This document shows, one piece after another, positions 26,131 to 36,443 of a stretch of DNA of 64,000 bases. A model generated the notes under the pieces. That model worked only from the letters and a program-made list of their open reading frames with translations, was not told the DNA's origin and did not search any database. The translations under genes were made by a program, and so were the position numbers. Each line of letters begins with the position of its first letter. The stretch's first letter is position 1. Source of the stretch: Paracoccaceae bacterium (GTDB taxonomy: Bacteria > Pseudomonadota > Alphaproteobacteria > Rhodobacterales > Rhodobacteraceae); assembly GCA_033344815.1 (NCBI GenBank), contig JAWPMR010000001.1:1722136-1786135 (forward strand). The letters run 5' to 3'.

Positions 26131-28008
26131 TCAACCGCGTTCATGAAAGAAATCATAAATCTTTTCCGCCAAAGCACCGGAAACACCATCCACCGCTTTC
26201 AGATCATTCAGGTTGGCACGTGCAACCGCCTTGGCAGATCCAAAATGCGCCAGCAGCGCGCGCTTGCGCGAAGCTCCCACACCGGGCACGTCATCCAATG
26301 GCGTTGCTCCGACTGATTTTGCGCGTTTTGCGCGATGTGTTCCGATGGCAAAGCGATGCGCCTCATCGCGCATACGCTGAATAAAATAAAGGATCGGATC
26401 ATTGTGGCGCAGGGCAAAGGTCGGCTTTCCGGTACGGTAGAATTCCTCCTTCCCTGCGTCTCTGTCCACACCCTTTGCCACCCCGACCATTGGAATGTCT
26501 TCCACGCCATATGTGCACAGAATCTCGCGCACGGCACTGACCTGGCCCGCCCCCCCGTCGATCAGCAAAAGGTCAGGCCACTGCCCCGCCTTGCGTTCCG
26601 GGTCCTCCTTGATCAACCGTTTGAACCGCCGCGTCAGAACCTCTTTCATCATCCCAAAATCATCACCGGGCGTCAGGTCATCGCCCCGGATGTTGAATTT
26701 CCGATACTGGTTTTTCATGAAACCCTCTGACCCGGCCACAATCATGGCACCCACGGCAAAGGCGCCCTGGATATGGGAGTTGTCATAGACCTCGATGCGT
26801 TCTGGTGGCGTCTTCAGATCAAAGGTGTCGGCAATCCCTTTCATCAATCGTGCCTGCGTCGCGGTTTCCGCCATCTTGCGCGCGAGCGATTCTCGGGCAT
26901 TGCGCAACGCGCCTTCTATCAGCTCAGCTTTTTCGCCTCTTTTGGGCACCATGAGCTCAACCTTGCGCCCAAGCTTGCCACTCAAAGCATCCGCCATCAG
27001 ATCCGGGTTCTCGATCTCATTGCTCAGGATCAATTGCCTTGGCGGCTCCTTGGTATCGTAAAATTGCCCAATGAAAGCTTCGAGCACTTCGGCGGCATCC
27101 ACATCAGGTCCAACACGCGGATAATAATCCCGGTTGCCCCAGTTCTGATTGGCGCGAATGAAAAACACCTGCACACAGGCTTGCCCGCCCTCCATGTGCA
27201 ACGCAATGATGTCGGCCTCCGACACGCCTTTGGGGTTGATGCCCTGCGCTGTCTGAACCTGTGTGAGCGCCTTGATGCGGTCGCGCAGAGCCGCTGCGCG
27301 TTCAAATTCCATTGCCTCGGAGGCGCTTGACATCTCGCGGGCCAAACGCGCCTGAATGTCGGTTGTTTTCCCAACCAGAAATTTCTCGGCATCCTGAACG
27401 GTCTGAAGGTAATCCTCCGCGCTGATTTTGCCGACACAAGGGGCTGAGCATCGCTTGATCTGATACTGCAAACAGGGCCGTGTCCGGCTCTCAAACATGG
27501 CATTGGAACAATCCCGCAAAAGAAAAACGCGCTGGAGTTGATTGAGCGTGCGATTTACCGCCCCCGCCGAAGCAAAGGGTCCGTAATAACTCCCCTTCTC
27601 CTTTTTGGCACCGCGATGTTTCTTGATTTGGGGAAAATCATGATCCGCCGTCACCAGAATATTGGGAAAGCTCTTGTCGTCGCGCAGCAGAACATTGAAT
27701 TTTGGCTTGAGTTGCTTGATCAGGTTTTGCTCAAGCAGCAGGGCTTCGGTTTCTGTGCGCGTGGTCAAAAACATCATCGACGCGGTGTTTGAGATCATCC
27801 GGGCAATCCGCGCAGAATGCCCGGTCGGGCGCGCATAATTGCTGACCCGTGCGCGCAGGTTTCGCGCCTTGCCCACATATAAAACGCGACTTTCCCCATC
27901 CAGCATTCGGTAGACACCCGGCGATGTATCAAGGGTCTTCAGATACCCCTGAATTACCTTGGCACCGGTGTCTGCATCCTGAGGCTGAGTGTTAACTGGT
28001 TCGGTCAT
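26131..28008 (-). CDS. uvrC: Excinuclease ABC subunit C
   Basis: A 625-residue dual-incision nuclease of nucleotide excision repair. The order of domains is a GIY-YIG nuclease ([20 protein letters not shown], about residues 30-49, with DDKSFPNI later), a Cys-rich segment ([17 protein letters not shown] near residue 177), a UVR motif, the UvrC RNase H-like endonuclease ([20 protein letters not shown] near residue 404) and C-terminal tandem helix-hairpin-helix ([20 protein letters not shown]). Length is normal. It is the first gene of the run uvrC-pgsA-moaD-moaE. Confidence 0.96.
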   Translation of the reverse strand: MTEPVNTQPQDADTGAKVIQGYLKTLDTSPGVYRMLDGESRVLYVGKARNLRARVSNYARPTGHSARIARMISNTASMMFLTTRTETEALLLEQNLIKQLKPKFNVLLRDDKSFPNILVTADHDFPQIKKHRGAKKEKGSYYGPFASAGAVNRTLNQLQRVFLLRDCSNAMFESRTRPCLQYQIKRCSAPCVGKISAEDYLQTVQDAEKFLVGKTTDIQARLAREMSSASEAMEFERAAALRDRIKALTQVQTAQGINPKGVSEADIIALHMEGGQACVQVFFIRANQNWGNRDYYPRVGPDVDAAEVLEAFIGQFYDTKEPPRQLILSNEIENPDLMADALSGKLGRKVELMVPKRGEKAELIEGALRNARESLARKMAETATQARLMKGIADTFDLKTPPERIEVYDNSHIQGAFAVGAMIVAGSEGFMKNQYRKFNIRGDDLTPGDDFGMMKEVLTRRFKRLIKEDPERKAGQWPDLLLIDGGAGQVSAVREILCTYGVEDIPMVGVAKGVDRDAGKEEFYRTGKPTFALRHNDPILYFIQRMRDEAHRFAIGTHRAKRAKSVGATPLDDVPGVGASRKRALLAHFGSAKAVARANLNDLKAVDGVSGALAEKIYDFFHERG

Positions 28009-28298
28009 ACAACCCTAATAATGATTCTGGCGGACTGCTGCACGTAGAGCGGACGACTGCAAGCCATAACATGTCCACCATTCCTGTGGATAACTCTGCC
28101 GATAACTTCCGGTCAATTTGAATTTTTCGTTGTAATTTGGGTATTTCAAGGATTTGCCTAAAAAATAGGCACATAATTAACCCACTGATTCATATCGATA
28201 TTTTCTTTTTGCTCATGCAAGTTTTTGAAAACAAAGACATTTTAGTAACGAATTTGTAACACAGATTAAACCGGTGCAAAACTTGAAAACTTGTCCGT

Positions 28299-29078
28299 TT
28301 ACTCTACTCCCAACACGTCTGGCGTTTGCCATGCAAGGTGCTGTCCCCCATCGACACAGAGCAGTTGACCTGTAACGGCGGGCGCATCGAGAAAATAGCC
28401 CAACGCTGCCGTCATATCCTCGGGATTTGACCCCCTCTCAAGCGTCGTATTTGCGCGTTGTTGCGCAAAGTGATCGCTTGATTGCCGCCCGCCCTGAAGC
28501 GTCGGACCGGGCCCGATGCCGTTGACACGGATGGCGGGTGCCAAGGCTTGCGCCGTGGTGCGCGTCATCGCCCACAAACCCATTTTCGCCAGCGTGTATG
28601 TCATGAATTCCGGTGTCAGTTTTCGCACGCGCTGGTCGACCATATTGACAATCAGAGCGGCAGCGCGCGGCTCACCGGCAGCGTCCGTCGTCGGCTCTAG
28701 CCCTTGTGCTGCCATGGCCTGCGTCAACAAGAACGGCGCACGCAGATTGCTTTGCATATGGCGGTCCCACGTCTCGCGCGTGGCACTCTCAACCGTATCA
28801 TATTCAAAAATCGAAGCATTGTTGATCAGGCAGGTGACTGGCCCGCCAAGAGCTTCGAGCGTTTGCGCAAAGAGCGCCTCAGTTTGGGCATCTTCCAGCA
28901 GGTCAGCCTGGATCGCAATGGCGCGACGCCCGAGCTTTTCGATCATCGTCACCGTTTCGCGCGCGCCCCGGTCTGAGGAGGCATAATGCACACCAACATC
29001 ATACCCGCGTTGTGCCAGGTAAACGGCCATGGCGCGCCCGATGCGGTGCCCTGCTCCTGTTACGAGTGCTGTGCCCAT
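28299..29078 (-). CDS. SDR oxidoreductase, pteridine reductase/FolM-like
   Basis: A 259-residue short-chain dehydrogenase. The NADP-binding motif TGAGHRIGRAMA (residues 7-18) and LINNASIF (near residue 85) are clear. The catalytic centre reads Asp-x12-Tyr-x3-Lys (NMVDQ to YTLAK) in place of the usual Ser-x12-Tyr-x3-Lys. That Asp is typical of pteridine reductase PTR1 and the bacterial dihydromonapterin reductase FolM, so reduction of a pterin is the best guess. It lies upstream of uvrC on the same strand, separated by a 290-base AT-rich spacer with no gene. Confidence 0.8.
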   Translation of the reverse strand: MGTALVTGAGHRIGRAMAVYLAQRGYDVGVHYASSDRGARETVTMIEKLGRRAIAIQADLLEDAQTEALFAQTLEALGGPVTCLINNASIFEYDTVESATRETWDRHMQSNLRAPFLLTQAMAAQGLEPTTDAAGEPRAAALIVNMVDQRVRKLTPEFMTYTLAKMGLWAMTRTTAQALAPAIRVNGIGPGPTLQGGRQSSDHFAQQRANTTLERGSNPEDMTAALGYFLDAPAVTGQLLCVDGGQHLAWQTPDVLGVE

Positions 29079-29100
29079 GATGTGGCCTTCCTATTGTTGA

Positions 29101-30054
29101 TCAAGAACTGAGGACAATCACCAGGTAGGCTACATAGAGCCCGCTCAGCACGACCCCCCAGAAGCGCGTGATATTCCAGCACAGATAGACGAAAGGAAAC
29201 AAAAGAACAGAGGCCCCCAGCATGACCCATAGATCAAATCTCAAAAACTCCGGATCAACCGGGATCGGACCAACAAAGCTGGCAATTCCAATGATGGCCA
29301 GAAGATTGAACATGTTGGATCCGATGACATTGCCCAAAGCCACATCAGCCTGCCTGCGCAGGGCGGCCATGACGGTTGTTGCCAATTCCGGCAGCGAAGT
29401 CCCGATCGCGACCAGCGTCAATCCGATTACCGTGTCTGAGACGCCATAGGTTTTCGCTATGATCGTGGCATTATCCACCAACAAACTGGCGCCCAAAGGC
29501 AATCCGATCAGGCCCAGCACCAAAAACACGATGATACGCCACCAAGGCAGGTTAGGGTCAGCGCCCTCAGGCTCCTCTTCGGGTTCGTCTTTGTCCGCTT
29601 GGCGATGCAAATGGGCATCCCGGAACGCGTCCCCCAACATCAGCGACAGTCCGGCCAGCAAGACCAGACCCGCGATCCAGTCATATACCCCGCGAAAAGC
29701 CAGTGCGATGAAAAGCAAACTCGCGAGAATCATGAAATTATAGGTTTTGCGGGTGTTGCATTCCGATGTGTGCATGGTTGCCAGCAACGCCGGGATTCCG
29801 AGCACGAGCAATATATTGGCCGTGTTTGACCCGACAACATTGCCCAGCGCCAGCCCCGGAGCGTTGTCCTTGATCGCCTGAATGGAGATCAGCAATTCAG
29901 GCGCGGATGTTCCAAAGGCAACGATTGTAAGGCTGACGATCAGGGCAGGCACCCCCAAACGCAAGCTGAGGTTGACGGCACCTTTGACCAATGCGTCGCC
30001 CGCCAGCAGCAATAAAGTCAATCCAACGCCGCACAAAACCCACGGCATGATCAT
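29101..30054 (-). CDS. Calcium/sodium antiporter (CaCA family, YrbG-like)
   Basis: A 317-residue membrane protein made of two homologous five-helix halves. The alpha repeats are visible as FGTSAPELLISI with ALGNVVGSNTANILLVLG (first half) and IGTSLPELATTV with ALGNVIGSNMFNLLAIIG (second half). An acidic loop near residue 155 separates them. It exchanges Na+ (or H+) for Ca2+. Its ATG overlaps the stop of the 56-residue zinc-ribbon gene upstream. Confidence 0.92.
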   Translation of the reverse strand: MIMPWVLCGVGLTLLLLAGDALVKGAVNLSLRLGVPALIVSLTIVAFGTSAPELLISIQAIKDNAPGLALGNVVGSNTANILLVLGIPALLATMHTSECNTRKTYNFMILASLLFIALAFRGVYDWIAGLVLLAGLSLMLGDAFRDAHLHRQADKDEPEEEPEGADPNLPWWRIIVFLVLGLIGLPLGASLLVDNATIIAKTYGVSDTVIGLTLVAIGTSLPELATTVMAALRRQADVALGNVIGSNMFNLLAIIGIASFVGPIPVDPEFLRFDLWVMLGASVLLFPFVYLCWNITRFWGVVLSGLYVAYLVIVLSS

Positions 30055-30221
30055 GCGTCATCGCCTTTTCCGCAAGCGCACGGCCCCCGGCCAATCCTGT
30101 AACGGCCGCACTTTCGGCATTTGGCGCTGGCCAAACGTTTCCCGCCCAGCCAGTGCAATTTCCCAAACATCGCAAGGACAGCCATGAACACCAGAAAAAG
30201 GGAGACGATCTTGAAAATCAT
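30051..30221 (-). CDS. Small membrane-anchored zinc-ribbon-like protein (56 residues)
   Basis: This short gene has one N-terminal transmembrane helix (MIFKIVSLFLVFMAVLAMFG) followed by a Lys/Arg-rich tail with CRKCGRYRIGRGPCACG, a C-x2-C plus C-x-C arrangement that could bind one zinc ion. The stop codon overlaps the antiporter ATG (ATGA), and its start is five bases after the S49 peptidase stop. This tight packing and the coherent composition support a real gene. The function is unknown; the operon suggests an envelope role. Confidence 0.7.
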   Translation of the reverse strand: MIFKIVSLFLVFMAVLAMFGKLHWLGGKRLASAKCRKCGRYRIGRGPCACGKGDDA

Positions 30222-30226
30222 ATGGT

Positions 30227-31024
30227 CTAAAGGCCGAACTGCGCAAAGGCACTGCGCTCTTCGATACTATGCAGCGCGTCGCCAACTATGCGCGCGCCAA
30301 AACGGGACAGAAGCGGTTTGCGCAGCCCATAGCGGCGAAACTTGACCTTGTCTCCAAAACGCAGCTTCATCATTGGCTTGAGGTGGCCGATACCGTCGAT
30401 CAGGCCAAGATCAACCGCGCGCCGCGCCAGCCAGATCTCTCCCGTGAAAAGGTCGCGATCCTCAGGCAGCTTACCCTGTCGCCGTGTCGTTATGTGATCC
30501 TTGAAATTGGCGTGAATATCCTCAAGCAGGGTTTTCAAACGTTCCACATCTTCGGGATTTTCAGGCCGAAAGGGGTCCAGCATGGATTTGGATTTGCCTG
30601 CGGTGTACACACGGCGTTCAATGCCCTGTCGCGCCAGCAGTTCATGCGCGCCAAAGGACGCGGAGATCACGCCAATCGAGCCGACCACGGAACTGTCATC
30701 CGCATAGATCTCGTCAGCCGCCGCCGCCAGCCAGTATCCACCCGAGGCGGCGACATCCTCGACAAAGGCAATCACGGGGATTTCCTTTTCCTCTGCCAAG
30801 CGGCGAATGCGTGATCCGATCAAGGAGGATTGCACCGGGCTACCCCCCGGCGAGTTCACTTCCAGGACAACTGCGGCAGGTTTGCCGCGAGAGAAGGCTT
30901 TTTCGACGATGGGCGCGAGGCTTTCGTCATTCAATGTGCCACGACCTGATGCGCTGATCACGCCTGACAGGCGAAGGATTGCAACCACAGGGTCTGACTT
31001 GAGAAAAGGTATCCAGCGTTTCAT
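30227..31024 (-). CDS. S49 family serine peptidase (SppA/SohB-like)
   Basis: A 265-residue membrane-associated peptidase. An N-terminal hydrophobic part (FLKSDPVVAILRLSGVIS) is followed by LEVNSPGGSPVQSSLIG (near residue 67) and FVEDVAASGGYWLAAAADEI (near residue 100) with the catalytic Ser. VGSIGVISASFG and the Lys-containing GKSKSMLDPF complete the Ser-Lys dyad of the S49 family. The short single-domain form suggests SohB rather than the two-domain SppA. ATG 31024 fits the family better than the in-frame start at 31060. Confidence 0.88.
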   Translation of the reverse strand: MKRWIPFLKSDPVVAILRLSGVISASGRGTLNDESLAPIVEKAFSRGKPAAVVLEVNSPGGSPVQSSLIGSRIRRLAEEKEIPVIAFVEDVAASGGYWLAAAADEIYADDSSVVGSIGVISASFGAHELLARQGIERRVYTAGKSKSMLDPFRPENPEDVERLKTLLEDIHANFKDHITTRRQGKLPEDRDLFTGEIWLARRAVDLGLIDGIGHLKPMMKLRFGDKVKFRRYGLRKPLLSRFGARIVGDALHSIEERSAFAQFGL

Positions 31025-31093
31025 GACATCCCATGTAGATTGGCGACCCCGATCAAACAAGGCGGCGCGCGCAATGAGTTTGACCCTGCGCCT

Positions 31094-31855
31094 TTATTGA
31101 CGAATGCGCCAGCCGGTTTTGAAAATCCACCAGATGACCAGCATGCAGATACCGGTGAATCCTGCGATCGCGCAGAGCGACAGAAAAATCGGTACATCTG
31201 CCGTGCCAAAGAATGCCCAGCGAAAGCCTGAGATCAGGTAAACGACAGGGTTGAAAAACGAAATTGTTTGCCAGACCGGCGGCAACATCGAAATTGAATA
31301 GAACGACCCCCCAAGGAAAACCAAAGGCGTCACGATGAGCAGAGGCACGAGTTGCAGCTGCTCAAAATTGCCCGCCCAGATCCCGATGATAAAACCCAGC
31401 AAGGCAAAACTGAGACAGGTCAGCAATAAAAACGCGACCATGGCGATGGGATGCGCAATCGTTACATCCACAAAGAAAAACGCGGTGATCAGGATGATTA
31501 CGCCGATGAACAGCGCTTTGGTGGCCGCAGCACCAACATAGCCCGCAACGATTTCCAGAAAGCTGACCGGTGCGGAGAGCAACTCATAAATCGTGCCGAT
31601 GAATTTGGGAAAATAGATCCCGAAGGAGGCATTTGAAATTGCCTGTGTGATCACTGAAAGCATGATCAGTCCCGGGACGATAAAGGCACCATAACTCACA
31701 CCGTCGACTTCCTGGATCCGGCTGCCGATGGCCGCGCCAAAGACAACAAAATACAGGCAGGTTGAGAGCACCGGAGAGATGAAACTCTGTGCCAGAGTGC
31801 GAAAGAAACGCGCCATTTCAAATACATAAATGGATTTTACCGCCATCCAATTCAT
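31094..31855 (-). CDS. ABC-2 type transporter permease
   Basis: A 253-residue membrane protein with six helices and the ABC-2 family motif region [21 protein letters not shown] near residue 92. It pairs with the ATPase gene just upstream, which it overlaps by four bases. ABC-2 systems of this size usually export drugs, polysaccharides or lipids; the substrate is not known. Confidence 0.9.
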   Translation of the reverse strand: MNWMAVKSIYVFEMARFFRTLAQSFISPVLSTCLYFVVFGAAIGSRIQEVDGVSYGAFIVPGLIMLSVITQAISNASFGIYFPKFIGTIYELLSAPVSFLEIVAGYVGAAATKALFIGVIILITAFFFVDVTIAHPIAMVAFLLLTCLSFALLGFIIGIWAGNFEQLQLVPLLIVTPLVFLGGSFYSISMLPPVWQTISFFNPVVYLISGFRWAFFGTADVPIFLSLCAIAGFTGICMLVIWWIFKTGWRIRQ

Positions 31856-32790
31856 GCTTGATCCTCCTGCTCTTCATGCACGAGACCGACGAAAATATCC
31901 TCAAGGCTGCTCTGCCGGGTGACCACATCGCGCAAGACAAGTCCCGCCGCGGAGACATCAGACAACAGCTTGGTTATGCCTGTACGCTCGGCGCGGGTGT
32001 CATAGCTATAGGTCAGGGTCTGGTTGTTATCACACAGCGTCAGGTCGTATTTGGCCAAGGCCGACGGGACGTCATCGAGCGGCTTGGACAATTGCACATC
32101 CAGTTGCTTTTGCCCCATGCGCGCCATCAGACTGGCCTTGTCCTCAACCAATAACAATTCGCCCTTGGCGATCACACCCACCCGATCGGCAATGGCTTCG
32201 GCTTCTTCGATGTAATGGGTGGTCAGCACGATCGTGACACCATTGGCCTTCAACTCGTTCACCACGTCCCACATGTCCTTGCGCAGTTCGACATCCACAC
32301 CAGCGGTTGGCTCATCCAGAAACAGCAAACGCGGCTCATGGCTCAAAGCCTTTGCAATCAGGACGCGTCGCTTCATGCCACCTGACAATTCGCGGATCTG
32401 ATTGTTGCGTTTGTCCCATAGTGAGAGTTGCCGCAAAATGCGCTCAAGGGCGGCTTCATCCGGCGGTTTTCCAAAAAGCCCGCGCGAGAACCGCACCGTG
32501 TTGATCACTTTCTCGAAAGGTTCGAGATTGATCTCTTGGGGCACCAACCCGATCATCGCACGCGCCGCGCGGTAGTCGCGCAGAATATCGTGCCCCCCGA
32601 CCGTGACAGATCCGGACGTGGCAGTGGTGATACCGCAAATCGTCGAAATCAGGGTCGTCTTGCCGGCCCCATTTGGTCCCAGCAGCGCAATGATCTCCCC
32701 GGCTTCGATCTGCAAGCTCACGCCCTTGAGAGCTTCAAATCCGTCTGCATAGGATTTGCGCAGGTCTGAAATGTCGAGAATTGGTTCCAT
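31852..32790 (-). CDS. ABC transporter ATP-binding protein (ABC-2 exporter)
   Basis: A 312-residue ATPase with Walker [15 protein letters not shown] (residues 36-49), the Q-loop VPQEINL, signature [15 protein letters not shown] (near residue 134), Walker [13 protein letters not shown] and the H-loop TTHYIEEAE. The C-terminal 80 residues form the accessory domain typical of drug/antibiotic export ATPases. It is coupled to the permease gene by a four-base overlap. Confidence 0.93.
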   Translation of the reverse strand: MEPILDISDLRKSYADGFEALKGVSLQIEAGEIIALLGPNGAGKTTLISTICGITTATSGSVTVGGHDILRDYRAARAMIGLVPQEINLEPFEKVINTVRFSRGLFGKPPDEAALERILRQLSLWDKRNNQIRELSGGMKRRVLIAKALSHEPRLLFLDEPTAGVDVELRKDMWDVVNELKANGVTIVLTTHYIEEAEAIADRVGVIAKGELLLVEDKASLMARMGQKQLDVQLSKPLDDVPSALAKYDLTLCDNNQTLTYSYDTRAERTGITKLLSDVSAAGLVLRDVVTRQSSLEDIFVGLVHEEQEDQA

Positions 32791-32906
32791 GACGGTCTTA
32801 TCCTACCCCGGTTGGGTCGCTACTTAGGGTGTGCGGATCCGAGATAACAGCGCAGCCATGCACATGACACTTGGCGTTATTGCGCGCTGACGCACTCTCC
32901 AGGGAC

Positions 32907-33431
32907 TCAGGATTTCCCGGTCAGACGCTTCAACCACCCCTTCTTTTCTTCTTCAGGGGCATCCTCACCAGGGGCTTCGTCATCGCTTGCAGGCCCCTCG
33001 ATTGTGTTTTGCAGGTTCGAAAAAAACTGCTCCGCCATCTTCTTGGCAAAGCCATCAATGATCCGGCTGCCGAGCTGTGCAAGTTTTCCGCCGACCTTGG
33101 CCTCGACATCATAGGACAATTCTGTCCCGCCGTCTTTGGCCACGAGGCGCACTTCCGCACCACCCTTGGCAAAGCCTGCCGCACCACCCTTGCCCTCGCC
33201 TGTTATTGTCAGGGCCTCATTGGGCACCATATCCGACAGGGTCACGGCCCCTTTGAATGTCGCTTTTACCGGTCCGACCTTTTGCACAACGGTTGCCTCG
33301 AACCCTTCTTCGGCGGATCCGGTCACCCCCTGCGCACCCGGCACGCAGGCTTCCAAAACCTCCGGGCTCAGCAAGGCGGCATAGACCTCTGCGGGACTTG
33401 CGGCAATCTGGCGGGTATCTGACATTTGCAT
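32907..33431 (-). CDS. CoxG-like SRPBCC family protein
   Basis: A 174-residue protein with the CoxG fold: AASPAEVYAALLSPEVLEAC (residues 10-29) and an IPG-like CVPGAQGVT. VGPVKATFKGAVTLSD and LGSRIIDGFAKKMAEQFFSN follow. A charged, Pro/Glu-rich linker leads to a short basic amphipathic tail (KKGWLKRLTGKS). CoxG proteins help anchor or mature CO dehydrogenase-type molybdenum enzymes, yet no coxMSL genes lie here, so the partner is unknown. Molybdopterin genes lie about 8 kb away. Confidence 0.85.
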   Translation of the reverse strand: MQMSDTRQIAASPAEVYAALLSPEVLEACVPGAQGVTGSAEEGFEATVVQKVGPVKATFKGAVTLSDMVPNEALTITGEGKGGAAGFAKGGAEVRLVAKDGGTELSYDVEAKVGGKLAQLGSRIIDGFAKKMAEQFFSNLQNTIEGPASDDEAPGEDAPEEEKKGWLKRLTGKS

Positions 33432-33553
33432 GGGCGGGCTCCTCCAAAGCTGTTCTAGGTCTTTCTAGCGCAGAGATTTCAGATGCGCCAATGCGATTTC
33501 CAAAATGTCGTTTCCATGCGCGACACATCCCACGCACTTGATACCTCTGCACC

Positions 33554-34531
33554 ATGACCGCTCACCCGCAAAATCGCGCAACGCTTGGCATCCTGTTTGT
33601 GGTGGCCGGAGTCTTTGCCATTTCAATCAATGACATGCTGATCAAACAACTGTCGGGCGGGTACCCCTTGCATGAAATTGTCTTTCTGCGCTCAGGCATC
33701 GGCATCATTTTTTCGCTGATCATGGTGCAAATGGAGGGCGGTTGGCGCATCCTCAAAACCCGAAGACCCTTTTTACATGTCATGCGCGGACTGCTGATTG
33801 TGATCTCCAACATGAGCTATTTCGTGGCGCTTGCCGCGATCCCGCTCGCGGATGCCACCGCCCTGTTTTTCGCAGCTCCCCTGTTCATCACCGTCCTGTC
33901 CATCCCGATCTTGGGTGAAAAAGTCGGGATCATGCGGATGAGCGCCGTGCTGGTCGGGTTCGCGGGCGTCATTATCATGCAACGCCCCTGGGCCGACACC
34001 AGCACTCTGCAAGCCTCGCGACTGGTCCTGTTGCTGCCGGTTCTGGCGGCCCTGACGTATGCGCTCAATCAACTCATGACGCGCAAACTCGGCGTCGAAA
34101 GCAAGGCCTCTGCCTTGTCTGTCTATATTCAGGCGGTGTTCATCGTGGTCTCTGTCGGGTTTTATCTGGTTGCTGGAGATGGACGTTTTGCGGAGGGATT
34201 GGACAACCCTTCCTTGCAATTCCTGTTGCGCGCGTGGGTCTGGCCTGCCTCTGCTGATTGGTGGGTCATAGCGGGTCTGGGCGCAAATTCGGCTATCATC
34301 GGCTATTGCCTCAGCCAGGCTTACCGCATGGCTGACGCGGCATCTGTGGCCCCTTTCGAATATGTGGGCCTGCCCCTGGCTGTGTTATGGGGATGGGTGG
34401 TTTTTGCGGAGTTGCCGGTCTGGGAGGTCTGGGCCGGGATCATACTGATCCTTGGATCCGGGCTGTTTGTCTTCCTGCGCGAACGTCAAAAAGCCAGAAT
34501 TGTGGCCCGCGCACCCGTAGGTCGCAGGTAA
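33554..34531 (+). CDS. EamA/DMT superfamily transporter
   Basis: A 325-residue membrane protein with ten predicted helices in two EamA repeats: about residues 10-140, with FLRSGIGIIFSLIM and ALAAIPLADATALFFAAPLF, and about 155-310, with AYRMADAASVAPFEYVGLPLA. It is an exporter or permease of small metabolites; the substrate cannot be read from the sequence. It is divergent from coxG with a 122-base gap. Confidence 0.9.
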   Translation: MTAHPQNRATLGILFVVAGVFAISINDMLIKQLSGGYPLHEIVFLRSGIGIIFSLIMVQMEGGWRILKTRRPFLHVMRGLLIVISNMSYFVALAAIPLADATALFFAAPLFITVLSIPILGEKVGIMRMSAVLVGFAGVIIMQRPWADTSTLQASRLVLLLPVLAALTYALNQLMTRKLGVESKASALSVYIQAVFIVVSVGFYLVAGDGRFAEGLDNPSLQFLLRAWVWPASADWWVIAGLGANSAIIGYCLSQAYRMADAASVAPFEYVGLPLAVLWGWVVFAELPVWEVWAGIILILGSGLFVFLRERQKARIVARAPVGRR

Positions 34532-34616
34532 CCCCAATCGAAAAATCATTGCCAAAAGCGCTGCCCGCGCGGCTGCATCTTTGGCTTTTCAGTGTTATTG
34601 CGGCCGGAGCAGGCCT

Positions 34617-35579
34617 TCAATCAATTTGAACAACGACCTTCCCTGTGGCCTTGCGGGTTTTCAGCAGATCCAACGCTTCATTTGCCTGCTCAAGCGGCAA
34701 GATGTGGCTGACATGCGGTTTGATTTTCCCCTGAACATACCATTGCGTCAGAACCTCGAAACTATCCGTCAGCACCTTGGGATTCACCCGGGTATAGCCG
34801 CCCCAGTAAAACCCGATCACTGTCAGGTTCTTGACCAACAGATGGTTTGCCGGGATTTGCGGCACCTCCCCTGAGGCAAACCCCAGAGGGATCAACCGAG
34901 CCTCCGGTCGGCAGGCGCGCAGGGCTGCCTTGAATTGATCACCGCCAATCGGATCATAGACCACATCTGCACCGCCAAGCGATTTGACACGCTCCCGGAT
35001 GTCATCGGTTTCCGAGTTGATCAGGTGATCCGCCCCCATGGATTTGGCCACGGCGAGCTTTTCCTCACCGCGCGCCACGGCGATGATTTCGGCCCCCATC
35101 AGTTTTCCCAATTCAACGGCCGTCAACCCGATGCCCCCGGAAGCGCCCAAGACCAGCAGCCTTTCACCTGGTTTCAAATGCGCCTTGTAATCCAGCGCCA
35201 CATGGCTGGTCCCATAGGCGATCAAAAAGGCGGCTGCATCCGCGTCGGTCATCTCATCTGGAATGGGCACACAGATATTGGCCGCAATTGCTGCATATTC
35301 CGCCAACGCGTCAAACCCGCAATAAGCCGCAATGCGTTGTCCGACTTTGAACGTGCTTACACCCTCGCCAATCTCGGTCACTGTGCCGCAAAGCTCCATA
35401 CCCAGCGTAAAGGGCACCTGTGGTTTTTCCTGATACGTGCCTTTGATGATCAGCAAATCGCCAAAATTCAAACCGCAGGTATGCACCTTGACCACCACCT
35501 GACCTGTGCCTGCTGTCGGCGTCGGGATATCGCGAAGGCTCAACGGTTGGCCGAGTTCTGTTACTTGCATTGCCCGCAT
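34617..35579 (-). CDS. NADPH:quinone oxidoreductase, zinc-independent MDR family
   Basis: A 320-residue medium-chain dehydrogenase/reductase. The N-terminal GroES-like part has VHTCGLNFGDLLIIKGTYQ (near residue 31) without the zinc-binding cysteines, and the Rossmann part has LLVLGASGGIGLTAVELGK (near residue 141). Strong resemblance is to quinone oxidoreductase (Qor) and crotonyl-CoA reductase-like enzymes. ATG 35579 follows AAGGA at a good distance; the open frame reaches 35663 but upstream residues are not family-like. Confidence 0.88.
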   Translation of the reverse strand: MRAMQVTELGQPLSLRDIPTPTAGTGQVVVKVHTCGLNFGDLLIIKGTYQEKPQVPFTLGMELCGTVTEIGEGVSTFKVGQRIAAYCGFDALAEYAAIAANICVPIPDEMTDADAAAFLIAYGTSHVALDYKAHLKPGERLLVLGASGGIGLTAVELGKLMGAEIIAVARGEEKLAVAKSMGADHLINSETDDIRERVKSLGGADVVYDPIGGDQFKAALRACRPEARLIPLGFASGEVPQIPANHLLVKNLTVIGFYWGGYTRVNPKVLTDSFEVLTQWYVQGKIKPHVSHILPLEQANEALDLLKTRKATGKVVVQID

Positions 35580-36443
35580 GTCAGGTCCTTCAAGGTCGCT
35601 CTTCTCCAAGTGATCAGGCCAGAGCTGAACCAGATTGGCAAGGGACAAAGCATCTCGTACCAACCAGAGCCTCCGGGGCCGCCCATTCCGGTTATTCAGC
35701 CCATTCGATCACCCGGCGTTTTATTCATGTTTGAAAACACGCGCTAAGGGTCGTTCGTGTTGAGCAGACCACCAAGTTGGTGGCGCGCCGGAATTTGGCG
35801 AATGAAACGCGGAAACCTTAAAAACTTGCAGCCTGTGTCATGAAGGGACAATAAACCCGCGCACCCCAGCAGAAATTCCCTTCGTGGACATTGCATGTGC
35901 GTGCAGGTTCAGCCCAAAAACCGTTGGTGCCTCTCGTCACCACTCACTCAAGGACATTCTGTGGGAAATGCAGGGCAAGCATGGGGCGCCTGACGCCGGC
36001 CCAAAACAGGCCAAGATCTCATAAATCAATGCTGCAGTTTCATCGCCGCGTATTCTTTCATTTGCCGCGGGCTTCAGACAGCGGCGCAGTTGGCTGAGGA
36101 AGCAGGAGCGCATGACCCGCATCTGAAGCGGCAATGCGATCAACGACAGCGTCGTGACGCAGGCAGTGCGCCGCATCATATTCAGGAATTTCGTGACCCG
36201 GACATGGCGTCCTGAAAGCTTGGAACAGGCACCAACACGGACCAGAAACCGCGCGCACGCCGGGGCGGCGTCGGTTTTTCCGCTATGGCATCAGCTCGTT
36301 GCATCGCAAGGTGCCCGGACAAAAGATGCGAAACAAACAAGTTACGTCAGTTCAATTTTAACCTATTCGGCGGCATAATTGGGCTTCTCAAACTCTCTGA
36401 TCCCAGTAACGTCAGAAGTGTGGGAGTGTCAGGAGAAAGTCGC
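35580..36443. other. Gene-poor 0.86 kb stretch
   Basis: No conserved protein is recognisable. Minus-strand frames near 35937-36258 and plus-strand frames near 36154-36378 are short, Arg-rich and lack ribosome sites. The last 60 bases before 36444 should carry the promoter of the CBS protein. Confidence 0.5.
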
